Below, in pieces: positions 26,096-34,758 of a stretch of DNA of 64,000 nucleotides; positions within the stretch are counted from its first letter, which is position 1; each line of letters starts with the position of its first letter. Under the pieces are notes generated by a model. It was given only the letters and a program-made list of their open reading frames with translations, did not search any database and had not been told where the DNA came from. The stretch lies in contig NZ_RRYI01000005.1 of NCBI RefSeq assembly GCF_003931565.1, forward strand, positions 310,001-374,000. The letters are read 5' to 3'. The translations under genes were made by a program, and so were the position numbers. The stretch is from Caulobacter sp. 602-1. GTDB taxonomy: Bacteria; Pseudomonadota; Alphaproteobacteria; Caulobacterales; Caulobacteraceae.

Positions 26096-26277
26096 GCCCG
26101 GCCTTCGTCAGCGCGCAGACATCCAATCGCCGCCCGGCCGCCGAGATCATAGTCGCGTTACGGACGCCTCCCCCCGGGGCGTTCGTGGGCCGCTCCGCCC
26201 GTCTCCTCCCCCTGTCCGGCGGAGCGGCCTCCCTCCCGACATAACCGCCGCCCGCCCTCGCGGCCCGCCGATAGCAA

Positions 26278-26316
26278 AGCGCGCTCGGAGCCCTAAGCTC
26301 CGAGCGCGCTGTTTGC
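26278..26316. terminator. Strong hairpin terminator
   Basis: A perfect 13-bp stem (AGCGCGCTCGGAG / CTCCGAGCGCGCT) with a 7-nt loop is followed by GTTTGC. It lies between the azoreductase end and the convergent AraC-type gene and may act on both strands. Confidence 0.7.
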
Positions 26317-26370
26317 ATCTGCGTGTCCTACGCGGGTTTCGCCGCGTGACCGCACGCCGTGTCGCCGAAG

Positions 26371-26826
26371 TCAGGCCGCGCGGCGGGGCGCAAGGCGCGA
26401 GCGCCGCCACGCGGCGGGGGTCTCGCCGCGCAGCCGGCGGAAGATCCGCGTCATATGCGATTGGTCGTAGAGGCCGCAGCTCACCGCGATCTGGGCCAAG
26501 GCCTCGTTGGTGTCGCGGAGCATGACGCAAGCCTGCTCGATCCGTCGCTCGACGACGTAGACGTGCGGTGAAACGCCGAAGCTGCCGTTGAAGGCCTTGG
26601 TGAAATAGCGGGGTTTGAGCCCGACGACCGCGGCCAGATCCGGCACGCGCAAGGCGCCCGACAGATTGGCCGCGACGAAGGCCTCGATACGCCGCGCCTG
26701 CCAAGGCGCAAGGGCGGGACGATGGGCACGGGCTGCGCTTTCGGAGCCATATCGCACGGCGGCGCTAGGTGTGCTCGCGACCCCGGCGATCGGGCGAAGG
26801 AACCTAGGGGCGTAATGGGTTTGCAT
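26371..26826 (-). CDS. AraC-family regulator, short form
   Basis: A 151-aa protein with two HTH motifs of the AraC/XylS domain at the C-terminus (VPDLAAVVGLKPRYFTKAF and LAQIAVSCGLYDQSHMTRIFRR, then GETPAAWRR). It lacks the usual N-terminal sensor domain and is therefore about half the normal length, like SoxS/MarA-type regulators. The start is uncertain: ATG 26826 (weak GGGAA upstream) or ATG 26895, which would add 23 residues. It follows the MDR and Gfo/Idh genes on the same strand and may be co-transcribed. Confidence 0.85.
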   Translation of the reverse strand: MQTHYAPRFLRPIAGVASTPSAAVRYGSESAARAHRPALAPWQARRIEAFVAANLSGALRVPDLAAVVGLKPRYFTKAFNGSFGVSPHVYVVERRIEQACVMLRDTNEALAQIAVSCGLYDQSHMTRIFRRLRGETPAAWRRSRLAPRRAA

Positions 26827-26906
26827 GGGGGACGTTCCCGGAGCCGGGCTTGACGCCGACAGGCCAAGCATCGCTCCGGGGTTGACTGGACGCATGCCAG
26901 ACGCCG

Positions 26907-27941
26907 TTAGGCGGCGTGAGACGTCGAGGCTTCGGAGGCGATCGAGACCACCACCTTGCCGAACGGCCCCTTCCGCAGATGCTCGAAGGCCTGCGGGACA
27001 TCGGAGAACCCGTACAGGCCATCGATCTGCGGCTTCAGGGACAGGTTGTCGACCGCCCGCACCAGGTCTTCCAGGGCGCGCCGATGCCCCACGGCGATCG
27101 CCGCCAGCGTGGCTCTCTTGTAGAGCAGGGGCACGATGGGCGCGCGCATCTGCGCGTCGTCCAGAAGGCCGATCAGCGAAACGCGGCCGCCCAGCGCCAC
27201 GGCCTCGAGCGATCGCGCCAGATTGTCGCCTCCCGCCATTTCGAGCACGTGATCGGCCCCGCGGCCGCCCGTGATCTCCAGGACCGTCCTTTGCCATTCC
27301 GGCTCCAGGACGCGGTTGATCACGTGGTCGGCCCCCAAGGCCATCGCGCGTTTGAGCTTGATGTCGCTGCTGGATGTCACGATGACCCGCGCGCCGTGCG
27401 CACGGGCCAGCTGCAGGGCGAAGATCGACACGCCGCCTGTTCCTTGGACGACGATGGTCTGGCCGGCGTGCAGCCGACCTTCCTCGACCAGCGCGAACCA
27501 AGCCGTCGAGCCGGCCACAGGCAACGTGCTCGCGCCGGCGGCGTCAAGGCTGGTCGGCGCGCGGACCAGCTGGGCGGCGGGAATGACCGCGAACTCGGCC
27601 AGGCGGCCGAGGACCGGCACGGCGTTGGCGTCCTGCGGCGGACGCCCGTCGATCCAATCGGTGTTGTCCGCATCAATCACACGGTCACCGACCGCGACCC
27701 GGGTGACCTGCGGCCCGACCGCGACCACCTCGCCGGCGATGTCGGATCCGGGCACGGGCGGCCCCGAAGGCGCGGCGAGTTCACCGTCCAGCATGGCGAT
27801 GTCGCGGTAATTCAGCGACACGGCGTCAATCCTGACCAAGGCTTCGCCCGGGCCGGGCGTGGGCTGGGCGGTCGACGTGAGCTCGAAGGTCGGGGCTTGC
27901 CCCGGCCGCGCCTCCCACTGGCGCATGCTCTCCCCGGCCAT
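26907..27941 (-). CDS. NAD(P)-dependent zinc-free alcohol dehydrogenase-like MDR protein
   Basis: A 344-aa medium-chain dehydrogenase/reductase: PGPGEALVRIDAVSLNYRDI, GSDIAGEVVAVG, QGTGGVSIFALQLARAHGA (Rossmann), KVVVSIASEA at the end. No zinc-ligand Cys/His set is apparent, as in the YogA/quinone reductase-like branch. The ATG overlaps the stop of the upstream Gfo/Idh gene by one base (TGATG), and AGGAG lies 8 bases before it, so the two are translationally coupled. Confidence 0.9.
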   Translation of the reverse strand: MAGESMRQWEARPGQAPTFELTSTAQPTPGPGEALVRIDAVSLNYRDIAMLDGELAAPSGPPVPGSDIAGEVVAVGPQVTRVAVGDRVIDADNTDWIDGRPPQDANAVPVLGRLAEFAVIPAAQLVRAPTSLDAAGASTLPVAGSTAWFALVEEGRLHAGQTIVVQGTGGVSIFALQLARAHGARVIVTSSSDIKLKRAMALGADHVINRVLEPEWQRTVLEITGGRGADHVLEMAGGDNLARSLEAVALGGRVSLIGLLDDAQMRAPIVPLLYKRATLAAIAVGHRRALEDLVRAVDNLSLKPQIDGLYGFSDVPQAFEHLRKGPFGKVVVSIASEASTSHAA

Positions 27942-29053
27942 CACGCGATCTCCTGACGCACGCCGTCGCGGGCCGCACGCTCGATGGCCGCCAGCAGCTG
28001 ATGGCGACGCACGGCGTAGGCGAAGTCGGGGACCGTGACCTCACCCGTCGTCAGGTCGTGGGCGATGGCCGCGTAGGCCCGCAAGGTGTTGGCGCCGAAC
28101 CCCTCCGCCGCGCCAGCCTCGCCATCGCGGTAGGCAGCCGGCAAAGCCAGTTCCGACATTCGGGGCGTCTCACCCCAGGCGCCCTCGATCTTGAGGTCGG
28201 CCACCTGGAAGTTGCCGAACTCGGCGGTGATGGCCAGGTCGCCTTGCGTGCCGTTGATCTCCCAACGGAGATTGGGACCGCGGACCGCGCCGCCGCGATA
28301 GAGCACCGACGCCACTGCGCCGTCCGCCAGGATTCCACTCACGGCGATGTGGTCTGGCGAGGAGGCTTCCACCGTCTCCTCGGTGTCTCCGACGCGGACG
28401 CGTGGGCGACCGATGGCGGATGTGGCGTCGATTGTCCGGAAATCACCCAGCGTGAAGGTCAGCGCTTCGAGGGCGTGCAGGAGGGCCACGGGGCCAACGC
28501 CCGCGCCCGCCCGGTGGTCGAGCGTATAGGCGAAGTTCGGCGGGATCGCATCGCCCCAGATCATGCCCGAGCCGACCAGCGAGGTGGAGAGCACCCGGCC
28601 AAGCGCGCCGGATGCGATCAGGTCACGGGCATAGCGGACCTGGGGCGCGAAGCGCGCCTGCAGGCCAATGAAAGTGCGCACGCCCGCGGCCTGGGCCAGG
28701 GCCGCGAGAGCCTCGGCCTGGGCCAGATCCACACCGAGCGGCCATTCGGTCAACACCATCTTGCCGGCGGCCAGCGCGGCCTTGGTCAGGGCGTAGTGGT
28801 CGGCCACCTTCACCGCGACCACGACGAGGTCGACGTCGGCCTGGTCGATCAGCGCCTGAGCGTTGTCGTAGGCCGGAACGCCCAAGGCCTCGGTGGCGGC
28901 CGCGGCCGAGGCCGGCGAGCTGGTCGCCACCGCGCGCAGGGCGAAGCCGGGCAGGGCCCGAAGGGCGGGAATGTGGGCGGCCATGGCCCATCCGGGGTTG
29001 CGGGGGCTGGCGCCGATGACGCCGACGCCGATGGGGGCGCGCGTTTGGGACAT
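27941..29053 (-). CDS. Gfo/Idh/MocA-family oxidoreductase
   Basis: A 370-aa NAD(P)-dependent oxidoreductase. The N-terminal Rossmann domain shows IGVGVIGASPRNPGWAMAAH and the family's KPxx position reads LTEWPLG (Trp-Pro, with Lys replaced by Glu), similar to the galactose-1-dehydrogenase/Gal80-like subgroup. The C-terminal half is the alpha/beta substrate domain. Gal80-like members can be regulators rather than enzymes, so the lost Lys matters. AGGAG precedes the ATG. First gene of a unit with the MDR gene and possibly the AraC gene. Confidence 0.88.
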   Translation of the reverse strand: MSQTRAPIGVGVIGASPRNPGWAMAAHIPALRALPGFALRAVATSSPASAAAATEALGVPAYDNAQALIDQADVDLVVVAVKVADHYALTKAALAAGKMVLTEWPLGVDLAQAEALAALAQAAGVRTFIGLQARFAPQVRYARDLIASGALGRVLSTSLVGSGMIWGDAIPPNFAYTLDHRAGAGVGPVALLHALEALTFTLGDFRTIDATSAIGRPRVRVGDTEETVEASSPDHIAVSGILADGAVASVLYRGGAVRGPNLRWEINGTQGDLAITAEFGNFQVADLKIEGAWGETPRMSELALPAAYRDGEAGAAEGFGANTLRAYAAIAHDLTTGEVTVPDFAYAVRRHQLLAAIERAARDGVRQEIA

Positions 29054-29288
29054 GTTTGCGATCTCCTGCCCGGGAAGGGCCAAGCCCGCAGGTAGGCCGC
29101 GGCGATGATCCGTGGGAGGCGCGTTTCTCGGAAGGAAGCCTTCCACCCTGCGGGAGGCCGCCGCTCGTCCAGGCTTCAGGTTTTCGGGAGGATGGTTCTC
29201 GCCCAGCGGCAGGGCGCTCGACGGTCGACTGACCCATGTCAGAAGCGCGGCGACGTCGCCGCGATCCAGGCCATCACAGGAGATCAGC

Positions 29289-29837
29289 ATGCGCGTCGCC
29301 ATTCCGCACTCCATCGAAGCCAGCTCCGAAGCCGCCCGCCCGCTGCTCGAGGCGGTCGCCGCCAAGTTCGGCGCCGTGCCCAATGTCTTTCGCCTGGCGG
29401 GTCTCAGCCCCGCGGTCCTAAAGGGGCTGCTGGATCTTTCCGGCGACCTGGCCGGCGGCGTGCTCGCCCAGGCGACCCGCGAGCGGATTTCGCTGGCGGT
29501 GGCCAACGTCAACGGCTGCGACTACTGCAACGCGGCCCACACATTCGGGGCCAAGCGGGCGGGACTCGACCCGGCCGAGATCGAGGCCGCGCGCCAGGGC
29601 ACGGCGAGCGACGCGGCAGAGGCCGTGGCCATCGCCTTCGCCCGCAAGGTCGCCGTGAGCCGCGGCGAGGTGGCGCCCGAGGATATCGAAGCAGTCCGGC
29701 AAGCCGGATGGTCGGACGGCGAGATCGTCGAGATCGTCGCCAATGTCGGCCTCAACGTCCTGACGAACTATCTCAACGAGGTCTTCAAGACCCCCGTCGA
29801 CTTCCCGGCGACGGCCCCGGCGACCCGCGCCGCCTAA
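29289..29837 (+). CDS. AhpD/carboxymuconolactone decarboxylase-like protein
   Basis: A 182-aa helical protein with the redox motif CDYCNAAH (Cys-x-x-Cys-x3-His) of the AhpD/CMD superfamily, preceded by ERISLAVANVNG. These proteins act as alkylhydroperoxidase partners or peroxidases. The ATG at 29289 has AGGAG upstream. The gene is divergent from the Gfo/Idh unit and its stop overlaps the end of the convergent LysR gene. Confidence 0.9.
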   Translation: MRVAIPHSIEASSEAARPLLEAVAAKFGAVPNVFRLAGLSPAVLKGLLDLSGDLAGGVLAQATRERISLAVANVNGCDYCNAAHTFGAKRAGLDPAEIEAARQGTASDAAEAVAIAFARKVAVSRGEVAPEDIEAVRQAGWSDGEIVEIVANVGLNVLTNYLNEVFKTPVDFPATAPATRAA

Positions 29838-30766
29838 GCCGGCAGGGCTGCGCGCGCGCCGGGGCCAACACCCGCCTCCAACAGCCGCGCGCGCAGCTTG
29901 GGTGCCGCCCAGTCCATGAAGGCGCGAACCTTCAAGGGCGCCCGGTCCTGCTTGGCGAAGACGAGGTTGATCGGCAGGGCGGGCGCCTCAAAAGGCGTCA
30001 GAATCGCCTTGAGGGAGCCTCGCGCCAGCGCCTCGGCCACCTGGTAGTCCAGCGCTCGCGTCACGCCCAGCCCGGCCTCGGCGGCGCGGATGGCGGCGGC
30101 GGCCGAGTTGAGAACGACACGTCCGCGAGGCTCGGCCACGACCGTCTCGTCGCCATCGACATAGCGCCATTGGAACGGCGAAAATCCCCGGAACGTGACG
30201 CCTTCGTGGTCGACCAGGTCGGCGGGCCGCAGCGGTTCGCCGCGCCGGCGCAGATAATCGGGGCTGGCGCAGGTGATCGAGCGCGAGGCGCCGATCTTGC
30301 GCGCGATCAGGGCGCTGTCGGCGAGCTCTCCGATTCTCACGGCCACATGGACATGGTTTTCCGCCAGATCAATCGGCGCGTCGATCAGCAGGAGCCGCAG
30401 GTCGATTTCGGGATGCTCGGTCAGGAAGGCGTTCAGCACCGGCATCACGTGCAGCTCGCCAAACAGGGTCGGCGCGGTGACGCTGAGCTCGCCGCGCGCG
30501 GCCAGGTACTCGCCGGCCGCCGTCTGCTCGGCCTCGTCGAGCGTAAGGAGGATCTGCCGGGCCGAGGCGGCGTACTGGCGCCCGGATTCGGTGAGTTCGA
30601 CGCGCCGGCTGGTGCGCACGAGAAGCTGGACGCCGAGCCGTCGTTCCAGGGCCGCGACCTTGCGCGAGACCGTGGTCAAGGGGGCGGCCAGCTTGCGTCC
30701 GGCCGCCGACAAGCTCCCCGTGTCGACAACGGCGAGGAAGGTGGACATGGCGTCGAAGCGATCCAT
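29834..30766 (-). CDS. LysR-family transcriptional regulator
   Basis: A 310-aa LysR protein: HTH in STFLAVVDTGSLSAAGRKLA and TVSRKVAALERRLGVQLL, effector domain with GELSVTAPTLFGELHVMP, TCASPDYLRR and AAEAGLGVTRALDYQV. GGAG lies before the ATG at 30766. It is placed between the AhpD-like gene (convergent) and the metallo-beta-lactamase gene (same strand), with a terminator between the latter and itself, so it has its own promoter. Confidence 0.92.
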   Translation of the reverse strand: MDRFDAMSTFLAVVDTGSLSAAGRKLAAPLTTVSRKVAALERRLGVQLLVRTSRRVELTESGRQYAASARQILLTLDEAEQTAAGEYLAARGELSVTAPTLFGELHVMPVLNAFLTEHPEIDLRLLLIDAPIDLAENHVHVAVRIGELADSALIARKIGASRSITCASPDYLRRRGEPLRPADLVDHEGVTFRGFSPFQWRYVDGDETVVAEPRGRVVLNSAAAAIRAAEAGLGVTRALDYQVAEALARGSLKAILTPFEAPALPINLVFAKQDRAPLKVRAFMDWAAPKLRARLLEAGVGPGARAALPA

Positions 30767-30779
30767 CGGAGCTCCGTCA

Positions 30780-30814
30780 AGAAAAGAAGGCCGGGCCCGG
30801 TCAAGGGCCCGGCC
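30780..30814 (-). terminator. Rho-independent terminator of MBL-fold gene
   Basis: On the minus strand a perfect 10-bp stem (GGCCGGGCCC / GGGCCCGGCC, 6-nt loop) is followed by TTCTTTTC, 66 bases after the stop of the metallo-beta-lactamase-fold gene. Confidence 0.8.
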
Positions 30815-30879
30815 AGGTCGGACGTGGCAGATAGTCGAGTGCGTTTGACTTCGCCACCCGGGATGGCGGCGTTGGCGGG

Positions 30880-31803
30880 TCAGACGCCGCGATAGACCAG
30901 GGCGGTGAACAGCTGGCCGTTGATGATCGACTGGCCCCACTTGGCGTCGAAGTCCGCCGTCGGGCGCGCCGCCTGAGCCTGGGCCAGCGTCTTGCCTTCG
31001 GCCTTCAGCTTGGCCACCCGGCCGCGGATCGTCACCAGCATGTCGCGGAAGGCCTGTGCGTCGGCGCGATTGGCCACCGGTCCATGCCCCGGAATGATGA
31101 TCGTGCGCGGCCCGGCCATGGCCAGGTTGGCGTCGGCGGCCTTGATCGCGCCGTCGATCCCGCCGCCGCCGACATAGTCGATGAACGGGTAGACGCCGTT
31201 CCAGAAGGTGTCGCCGGTCGCCAGCACGTCGGCTTTCTCGAAGTAGACCGAGAGGTCGCCGTCGGTGTGGCTGGGCATGTAGGGGCGGATGCGCACGCGA
31301 TCGGAGCCGAAGGCGACGAGCTTTTCGGCCTGAACCGCCTGGGTGGGCAGATCCTTGGCCGGGACCGGCGTGAAGGTGTGCTCCCATTCCTCGACGCGGA
31401 TCGTGTGCTTGAGGTGATCGAGGGTGTGGCGCTCGGCGATGATCTGGGCGCCAGCCCGGCGGACCCAGCCGTTGCCGTCGGTATGGTCCCAGTGCCAGTG
31501 GGTGTTGACCGCGTAGCGCAGGGGCTTCCGGGACAGGCCCCGCAGGGCGGTTTTCAGCTTGGCTTCCGAAACCGCGATGCCGGTGTCGACCAGGAAGAGA
31601 CCCTCGGGCCCGACCAGCACGCCGATGTTGCCGCCCGAGCCTTCGAGCATGCTGACGCCGCCGCGAAGCGCGTGGACCTTGATCTTCGAGGTCGCCGCGG
31701 CATGGTTGATCACCGAATAGGGGCTGGCGCTGGCGCCCGAGGCCAAGGCGATCAGGGCGCTTGCGGCGAGGGCGGGCATGGCGCGCCGATAGGTCGAGGT
31801 CAT
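30880..31803 (-). CDS. Secreted metallo-beta-lactamase-fold hydrolase
   Basis: A 307-aa zinc hydrolase. A signal peptide (ALAASALIALASGASA) is followed by the MBL fold: NTHWHWDHTDGNG gives zinc ligands H102, H104, D106 and H107; MPSHTDGD, TGDTFW and IIPGHGPV supply the others. It is related to subclass B and glyoxalase/quinohaemoprotein-accessory hydrolases; the substrate cannot be told from sequence. GGAG lies upstream of the ATG. A cluster of three 10-bp direct repeats lies about 100 bases upstream of the start. Confidence 0.92.
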   Translation of the reverse strand: MTSTYRRAMPALAASALIALASGASASPYSVINHAAATSKIKVHALRGGVSMLEGSGGNIGVLVGPEGLFLVDTGIAVSEAKLKTALRGLSRKPLRYAVNTHWHWDHTDGNGWVRRAGAQIIAERHTLDHLKHTIRVEEWEHTFTPVPAKDLPTQAVQAEKLVAFGSDRVRIRPYMPSHTDGDLSVYFEKADVLATGDTFWNGVYPFIDYVGGGGIDGAIKAADANLAMAGPRTIIIPGHGPVANRADAQAFRDMLVTIRGRVAKLKAEGKTLAQAQAARPTADFDAKWGQSIINGQLFTALVYRGV

Positions 31804-31903
31804 GATCGTGAGCTCCGATAAGGGCCGTGCGCGTGGCGAGCCTAGCCGCCACCGGACGTCTTCAGCCTAGGTCCAGGAGGACCCCGAAGCGCAGCGGGAC
31901 GCT

Positions 31904-31933
31904 GTGAGGCGCCGAGAGGCGTCGTGAAGCCCG
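31904..31933 (+). repeat. Three tandem 10-bp repeats, candidate operator 1
   Basis: GTGAGGCGCC, GAGAGGCGTC and GTGAAGCCCG follow each other with exact 10-bp spacing, about 100 bases upstream of the MBL-fold gene (read on the other strand). The same layout occurs at 33259-33298 and 34640-34669. Confidence 0.55.
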
Positions 31934-32017
31934 CTGCGGCCGGCCTCGCGGACACAAAGACGCCGCGCCGAGGGAACGGCGCGGCGCAGGCTGCGGGAGG
32001 TCCATTTGTGGGGCGCT

Positions 32018-32170
32018 TCAGTCGGGCAAGTGCTGCCCGTCCTCCCAAGGTGGTTCGGGGCGCGCCATGTACGGGCTGATCGGATCGCTCGCCGGGAAAC
32101 TCTCCGACAGCGACTCGTCCAGCAGCGCCTCCAAGGGCGAGACGCCGTCCCGTTCGTCGGGCGCCGGCAT
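32018..32170 (-). CDS. Small acidic protein coupled to hydrolase
   Basis: A 50-aa acidic protein with a central LDESLSESFPASDPISP. The ESFPASDP core is shared by many short, uncharacterised proteobacterial proteins. Its ATG shares one base with the stop of the upstream hydrolase (TGATG), so it is translationally coupled to it. No membrane segment or signal. Function unknown. Confidence 0.7.
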   Translation of the reverse strand: MPAPDERDGVSPLEALLDESLSESFPASDPISPYMARPEPPWEDGQHLPD

Positions 32171-33153
32171 CAGACCTGGCTCGCGCCCGGAACCGCCTGG
32201 CCCTTCAGGAAGGCCAGGATGTCGGCGTTGATCACGTCGGCGTTGGTCGTGGCCATGCCATGCGGATAGCCGGGGTAGATCTTGAGGGTCGGCTTGGGGA
32301 GGAGCTTGGCGGACTTGAGGGCCGCGTCCTTGTAGGGCACGACTTGGTCGTCGTCGCCGTGCATCACGAAAACCGGCAAGTCGATCTTCTTCAGGTCCTC
32401 GGTGAAGTCGGTCTCCGAGAAGACCTTGATGCAGTCGTAATGGGCCTTGACGCTGCCCATCATGCCTTGGAGCCACCACTTGTCGATCAGGCCCTGGCTG
32501 ACCTTGGCGCCGGGGCGGTTGAACCCGAAGAAGGGGCCGGTGGGGATGTCGATATAGAGCTGGGCCCGGTCTGCGAGCAGGGCTTTGCGATAGCCGTCGA
32601 AAACCTCGATCGGCGTTCCCTCCGGATTGCTGTCCTTCTTGACCATGACGGGCGGGATCGCGCCGATGATCACCCCCTTGGCGGCGCGATCGGGGTAGCG
32701 CGCCAGGTAGCGCGTGACTTCGCCGCCGCCGGTCGAGTGGCCGATGTGGATCGCGTCCTTGAGGTCGAGCAGTTCGACCACGGCGCGCACGTCATCGGCA
32801 TAGGTGTCCATGTCGTTGCCGCCCCAGGTCTGCGAGGAACGGCCATGGCCCCGGCGGTCGTGCGCGATCACCCGGTAGCCGTGGTCGGCGAAGAACATCA
32901 TCTGCGCGTCCCAGTCGTCGCTGGTCAGCGGCCAGCCATGGCTGAAGACGATCGGTTGGCCCGCGCCCCAGTCCTTGTAGAAGATCTGAGCGCCGTCCTT
33001 GGCGGTGGCGAAACCCGTCCCACGCGAACCGGCGTGCCTGACGGGCGCGGCGACGGCCGGCCCGCCCGCGTTCGCCGCGACGGCCAGGACCATGGCGCCG
33101 GCCGCCATCAGGCCACGGCGAGAAGCGCCCGAAGTTTGGAGTTGAGATTGCAT
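32170..33153 (-). CDS. Chloroperoxidase-type alpha/beta hydrolase with Tat signal
   Basis: A 327-aa alpha/beta hydrolase of the cofactor-free haloperoxidase/perhydrolase group. The N-terminus carries a twin-arginine-type signal ([17 protein letters not shown]). Catalytic motifs: [12 protein letters not shown] (oxyanion side), IGHSTGGGE with Ser140, [11 protein letters not shown] (Asp) and YPGYPHGM (His). Such enzymes form peracids or hydrolyse esters. The ATG at 33153 has AGGA 8 bases upstream. A tandem-repeat site and a 14-bp inverted repeat lie in the 234-bp divergent region before it. Confidence 0.92.
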   Translation of the reverse strand: MQSQLQTSGASRRGLMAAGAMVLAVAANAGGPAVAAPVRHAGSRGTGFATAKDGAQIFYKDWGAGQPIVFSHGWPLTSDDWDAQMMFFADHGYRVIAHDRRGHGRSSQTWGGNDMDTYADDVRAVVELLDLKDAIHIGHSTGGGEVTRYLARYPDRAAKGVIIGAIPPVMVKKDSNPEGTPIEVFDGYRKALLADRAQLYIDIPTGPFFGFNRPGAKVSQGLIDKWWLQGMMGSVKAHYDCIKVFSETDFTEDLKKIDLPVFVMHGDDDQVVPYKDAALKSAKLLPKPTLKIYPGYPHGMATTNADVINADILAFLKGQAVPGASQV

Positions 33154-33258
33154 TGCGCACATCCTCTGCTGCGCGGCGCGCGCACTTGGCCGCCGCCTGG
33201 CGCCGCAGGTCATCCCCGGCGACGTGTCCAGCCTGCGCCAGGATGGACGAGGCTCGCA

Positions 33259-33298
33259 GTGGGGAGGTGTGAGGGCGCGTGAGAGGGCGTGCGACCGC
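33259..33298 (+). repeat. Four tandem 10-bp repeats, candidate operator 2
   Basis: GTGGGGAGGT, GTGAGGGCGC, GTGAGAGGGC and GTGCGACCGC run head to tail at 10-bp spacing in the divergent region between the Tat-signal hydrolase (33153, leftward) and the hydrolase-DUF302 gene (33388, rightward). Confidence 0.55.
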
Positions 33299-33307
33299 AT
33301 TCTCGGC

Positions 33308-33347
33308 GCGTCCTGGATTGGGCGCTTAGCCGTCCAATCCAGGACGC
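33308..33347. repeat. 14-bp perfect inverted repeat
   Basis: GCGTCCTGGATTGG and its exact complement CCAATCCAGGACGC are separated by 12 bases, 40 bases before the start of the hydrolase-DUF302 gene. There is no T-run. It could be an operator or a 5'-UTR hairpin. Confidence 0.6.
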
Positions 33348-33387
33348 CGGAGCTCGGGTAAACGAGGGCGGTGGTCAGGAGGTCCGC

Positions 33388-34581
33388 ATGGGCACGCAGG
33401 TCTTCGAATTCGACGGTGCTGAAGGACAGCGCCTGGCCGGTCGCCTGGAGACGCCCAGCGGCCCGCCAAGCGGCCATGCCGTCTTCGCCCACTGCTTTTC
33501 CTGCAGCAAAAGCTCACGCGCCGCCGTCTACGTTTCGCGCGCTCTGGCCGCCGAGGGAATTGGCGTCCTGCGTTTCGACTTCACGGGCCTGGAGCAAAGC
33601 CAGGGCGACTTCGCTGACAGCACATTCAGCGGCAGCGTCGCCGATGTGGTCGCCGCCGCCAAAGCTCTGAGAAAGGTTGGGCGCGCGCCCCGGCTGCTGA
33701 TCGGGCATAGCCTGGGCGGCGCGGCGGTGCTGGCGGCGGCTGGACAGCTAAAGGGGGTCGAGCAGGTCGTCACCCTGGCTTCGCCGTTCGAACCTCGGGA
33801 GATCGAGGTGCTGCTCGGGGACGCCGCCGCGCAAATCGAGACCCGCGGGGAAGCGCTGGTCCATCTGGGCGGTCAGTCCTTCCTTATCCGGCGTCAGTTC
33901 CTTGAGGATCTACGCAGCCAAAGCCAAGCCGCCCGCATCAACGCCCTGGCGCGGCCGTTGCTGGTCATGCACGCCAGTGACGATCCGATCGTGCCAATGG
34001 CTTCTGCGATGGCGATCTTCGACACTGCGGTTCAGCCCAAGAGCTTCGTCAGCCTTGGCGACAGGGGTCACCTTCTGGAAAGGCGGGAGGATGCCGCCTA
34101 CGTCGCCGGCGTCATTGCCGCCTGGGCCGGCAAGGGCCCGGAGGCGGAAAGGGCGCAGGACCTGCTCGAGGGCGGGACGGGGCCTTCGGCCCTGGTGAAG
34201 GCGCCCAGCGCCTTCGGCTACGCGCAGACCCTTGCCCGCCTGGAGGCGGCCATCGCGGAGCACGGATTGACGGTCTTCGCCAGGATCGACCACGCGGCCG
34301 CCGCGCGCGCCGCCGGGCTCGCGCTCGCGCCGACGCTTGTGCTGTTGATTGGCTCGCCGCGCGTGGGAACGCCGCTGATGGCCCAAACGCCGGATTTGGC
34401 GATTGAACTTCCCCTGCGCCTGCTGGTGCGTTCGGAAAACGGCGGGGGCCTTGCCGAGATCGTTTTTGAGGATCCCGTCCGGGCCGGCGCCCGATGCCGG
34501 ACGCCTGGCGAGGCCGACCCGACGCTCGCCAGGATGGCCGCGCTTCTGCGGGAGCTCGCCGAAGCCGCCGGAAAAGCGTGA
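33388..34581 (+). CDS. Alpha/beta hydrolase fused to DUF302
   Basis: A 397-aa two-domain protein. Residues about 1-250 are an alpha/beta hydrolase of the type often found with OsmC proteins: [36 protein letters not shown] (Ser108), [11 protein letters not shown] and GDRGHLL. Residues about 270-397 form a DUF302 domain ([55 protein letters not shown]). The usual gene is one domain or the other. AGGAGG precedes the ATG at 33388; an upstream in-frame ATG at 33289 has no ribosome site. Confidence 0.88.
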   Translation: MGTQVFEFDGAEGQRLAGRLETPSGPPSGHAVFAHCFSCSKSSRAAVYVSRALAAEGIGVLRFDFTGLEQSQGDFADSTFSGSVADVVAAAKALRKVGRAPRLLIGHSLGGAAVLAAAGQLKGVEQVVTLASPFEPREIEVLLGDAAAQIETRGEALVHLGGQSFLIRRQFLEDLRSQSQAARINALARPLLVMHASDDPIVPMASAMAIFDTAVQPKSFVSLGDRGHLLERREDAAYVAGVIAAWAGKGPEAERAQDLLEGGTGPSALVKAPSAFGYAQTLARLEAAIAEHGLTVFARIDHAAAARAAGLALAPTLVLLIGSPRVGTPLMAQTPDLAIELPLRLLVRSENGGGLAEIVFEDPVRAGARCRTPGEADPTLARMAALLRELAEAAGKA

Positions 34582-34639
34582 ACGATCGTTGCTCCAGCGC
34601 CCCATCGACATGTCTGACCGCGCGCTTGTCGGAGCTGCC

Positions 34640-34669
34640 GTGGAGTTTCGTGAAGTGTCGTGAGGCGGG
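34640..34669 (+). repeat. Three tandem 10-bp repeats, candidate operator 3
   Basis: GTGGAGTTTC, GTGAAGTGTC and GTGAGGCGGG at exact 10-bp spacing, 90 bases upstream of the histidine-kinase gene. Same design as the sites at 31904 and 33259. Confidence 0.55.
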
Positions 34670-34758
34670 CTAGTTCACCGCCCATTTTGCAAAGACCCGG
34701 CCACGCCTCGGGCCCACGCTGAAGGCCAACGGCTCAGCGCCGCTCGAGGAGACGCCCG

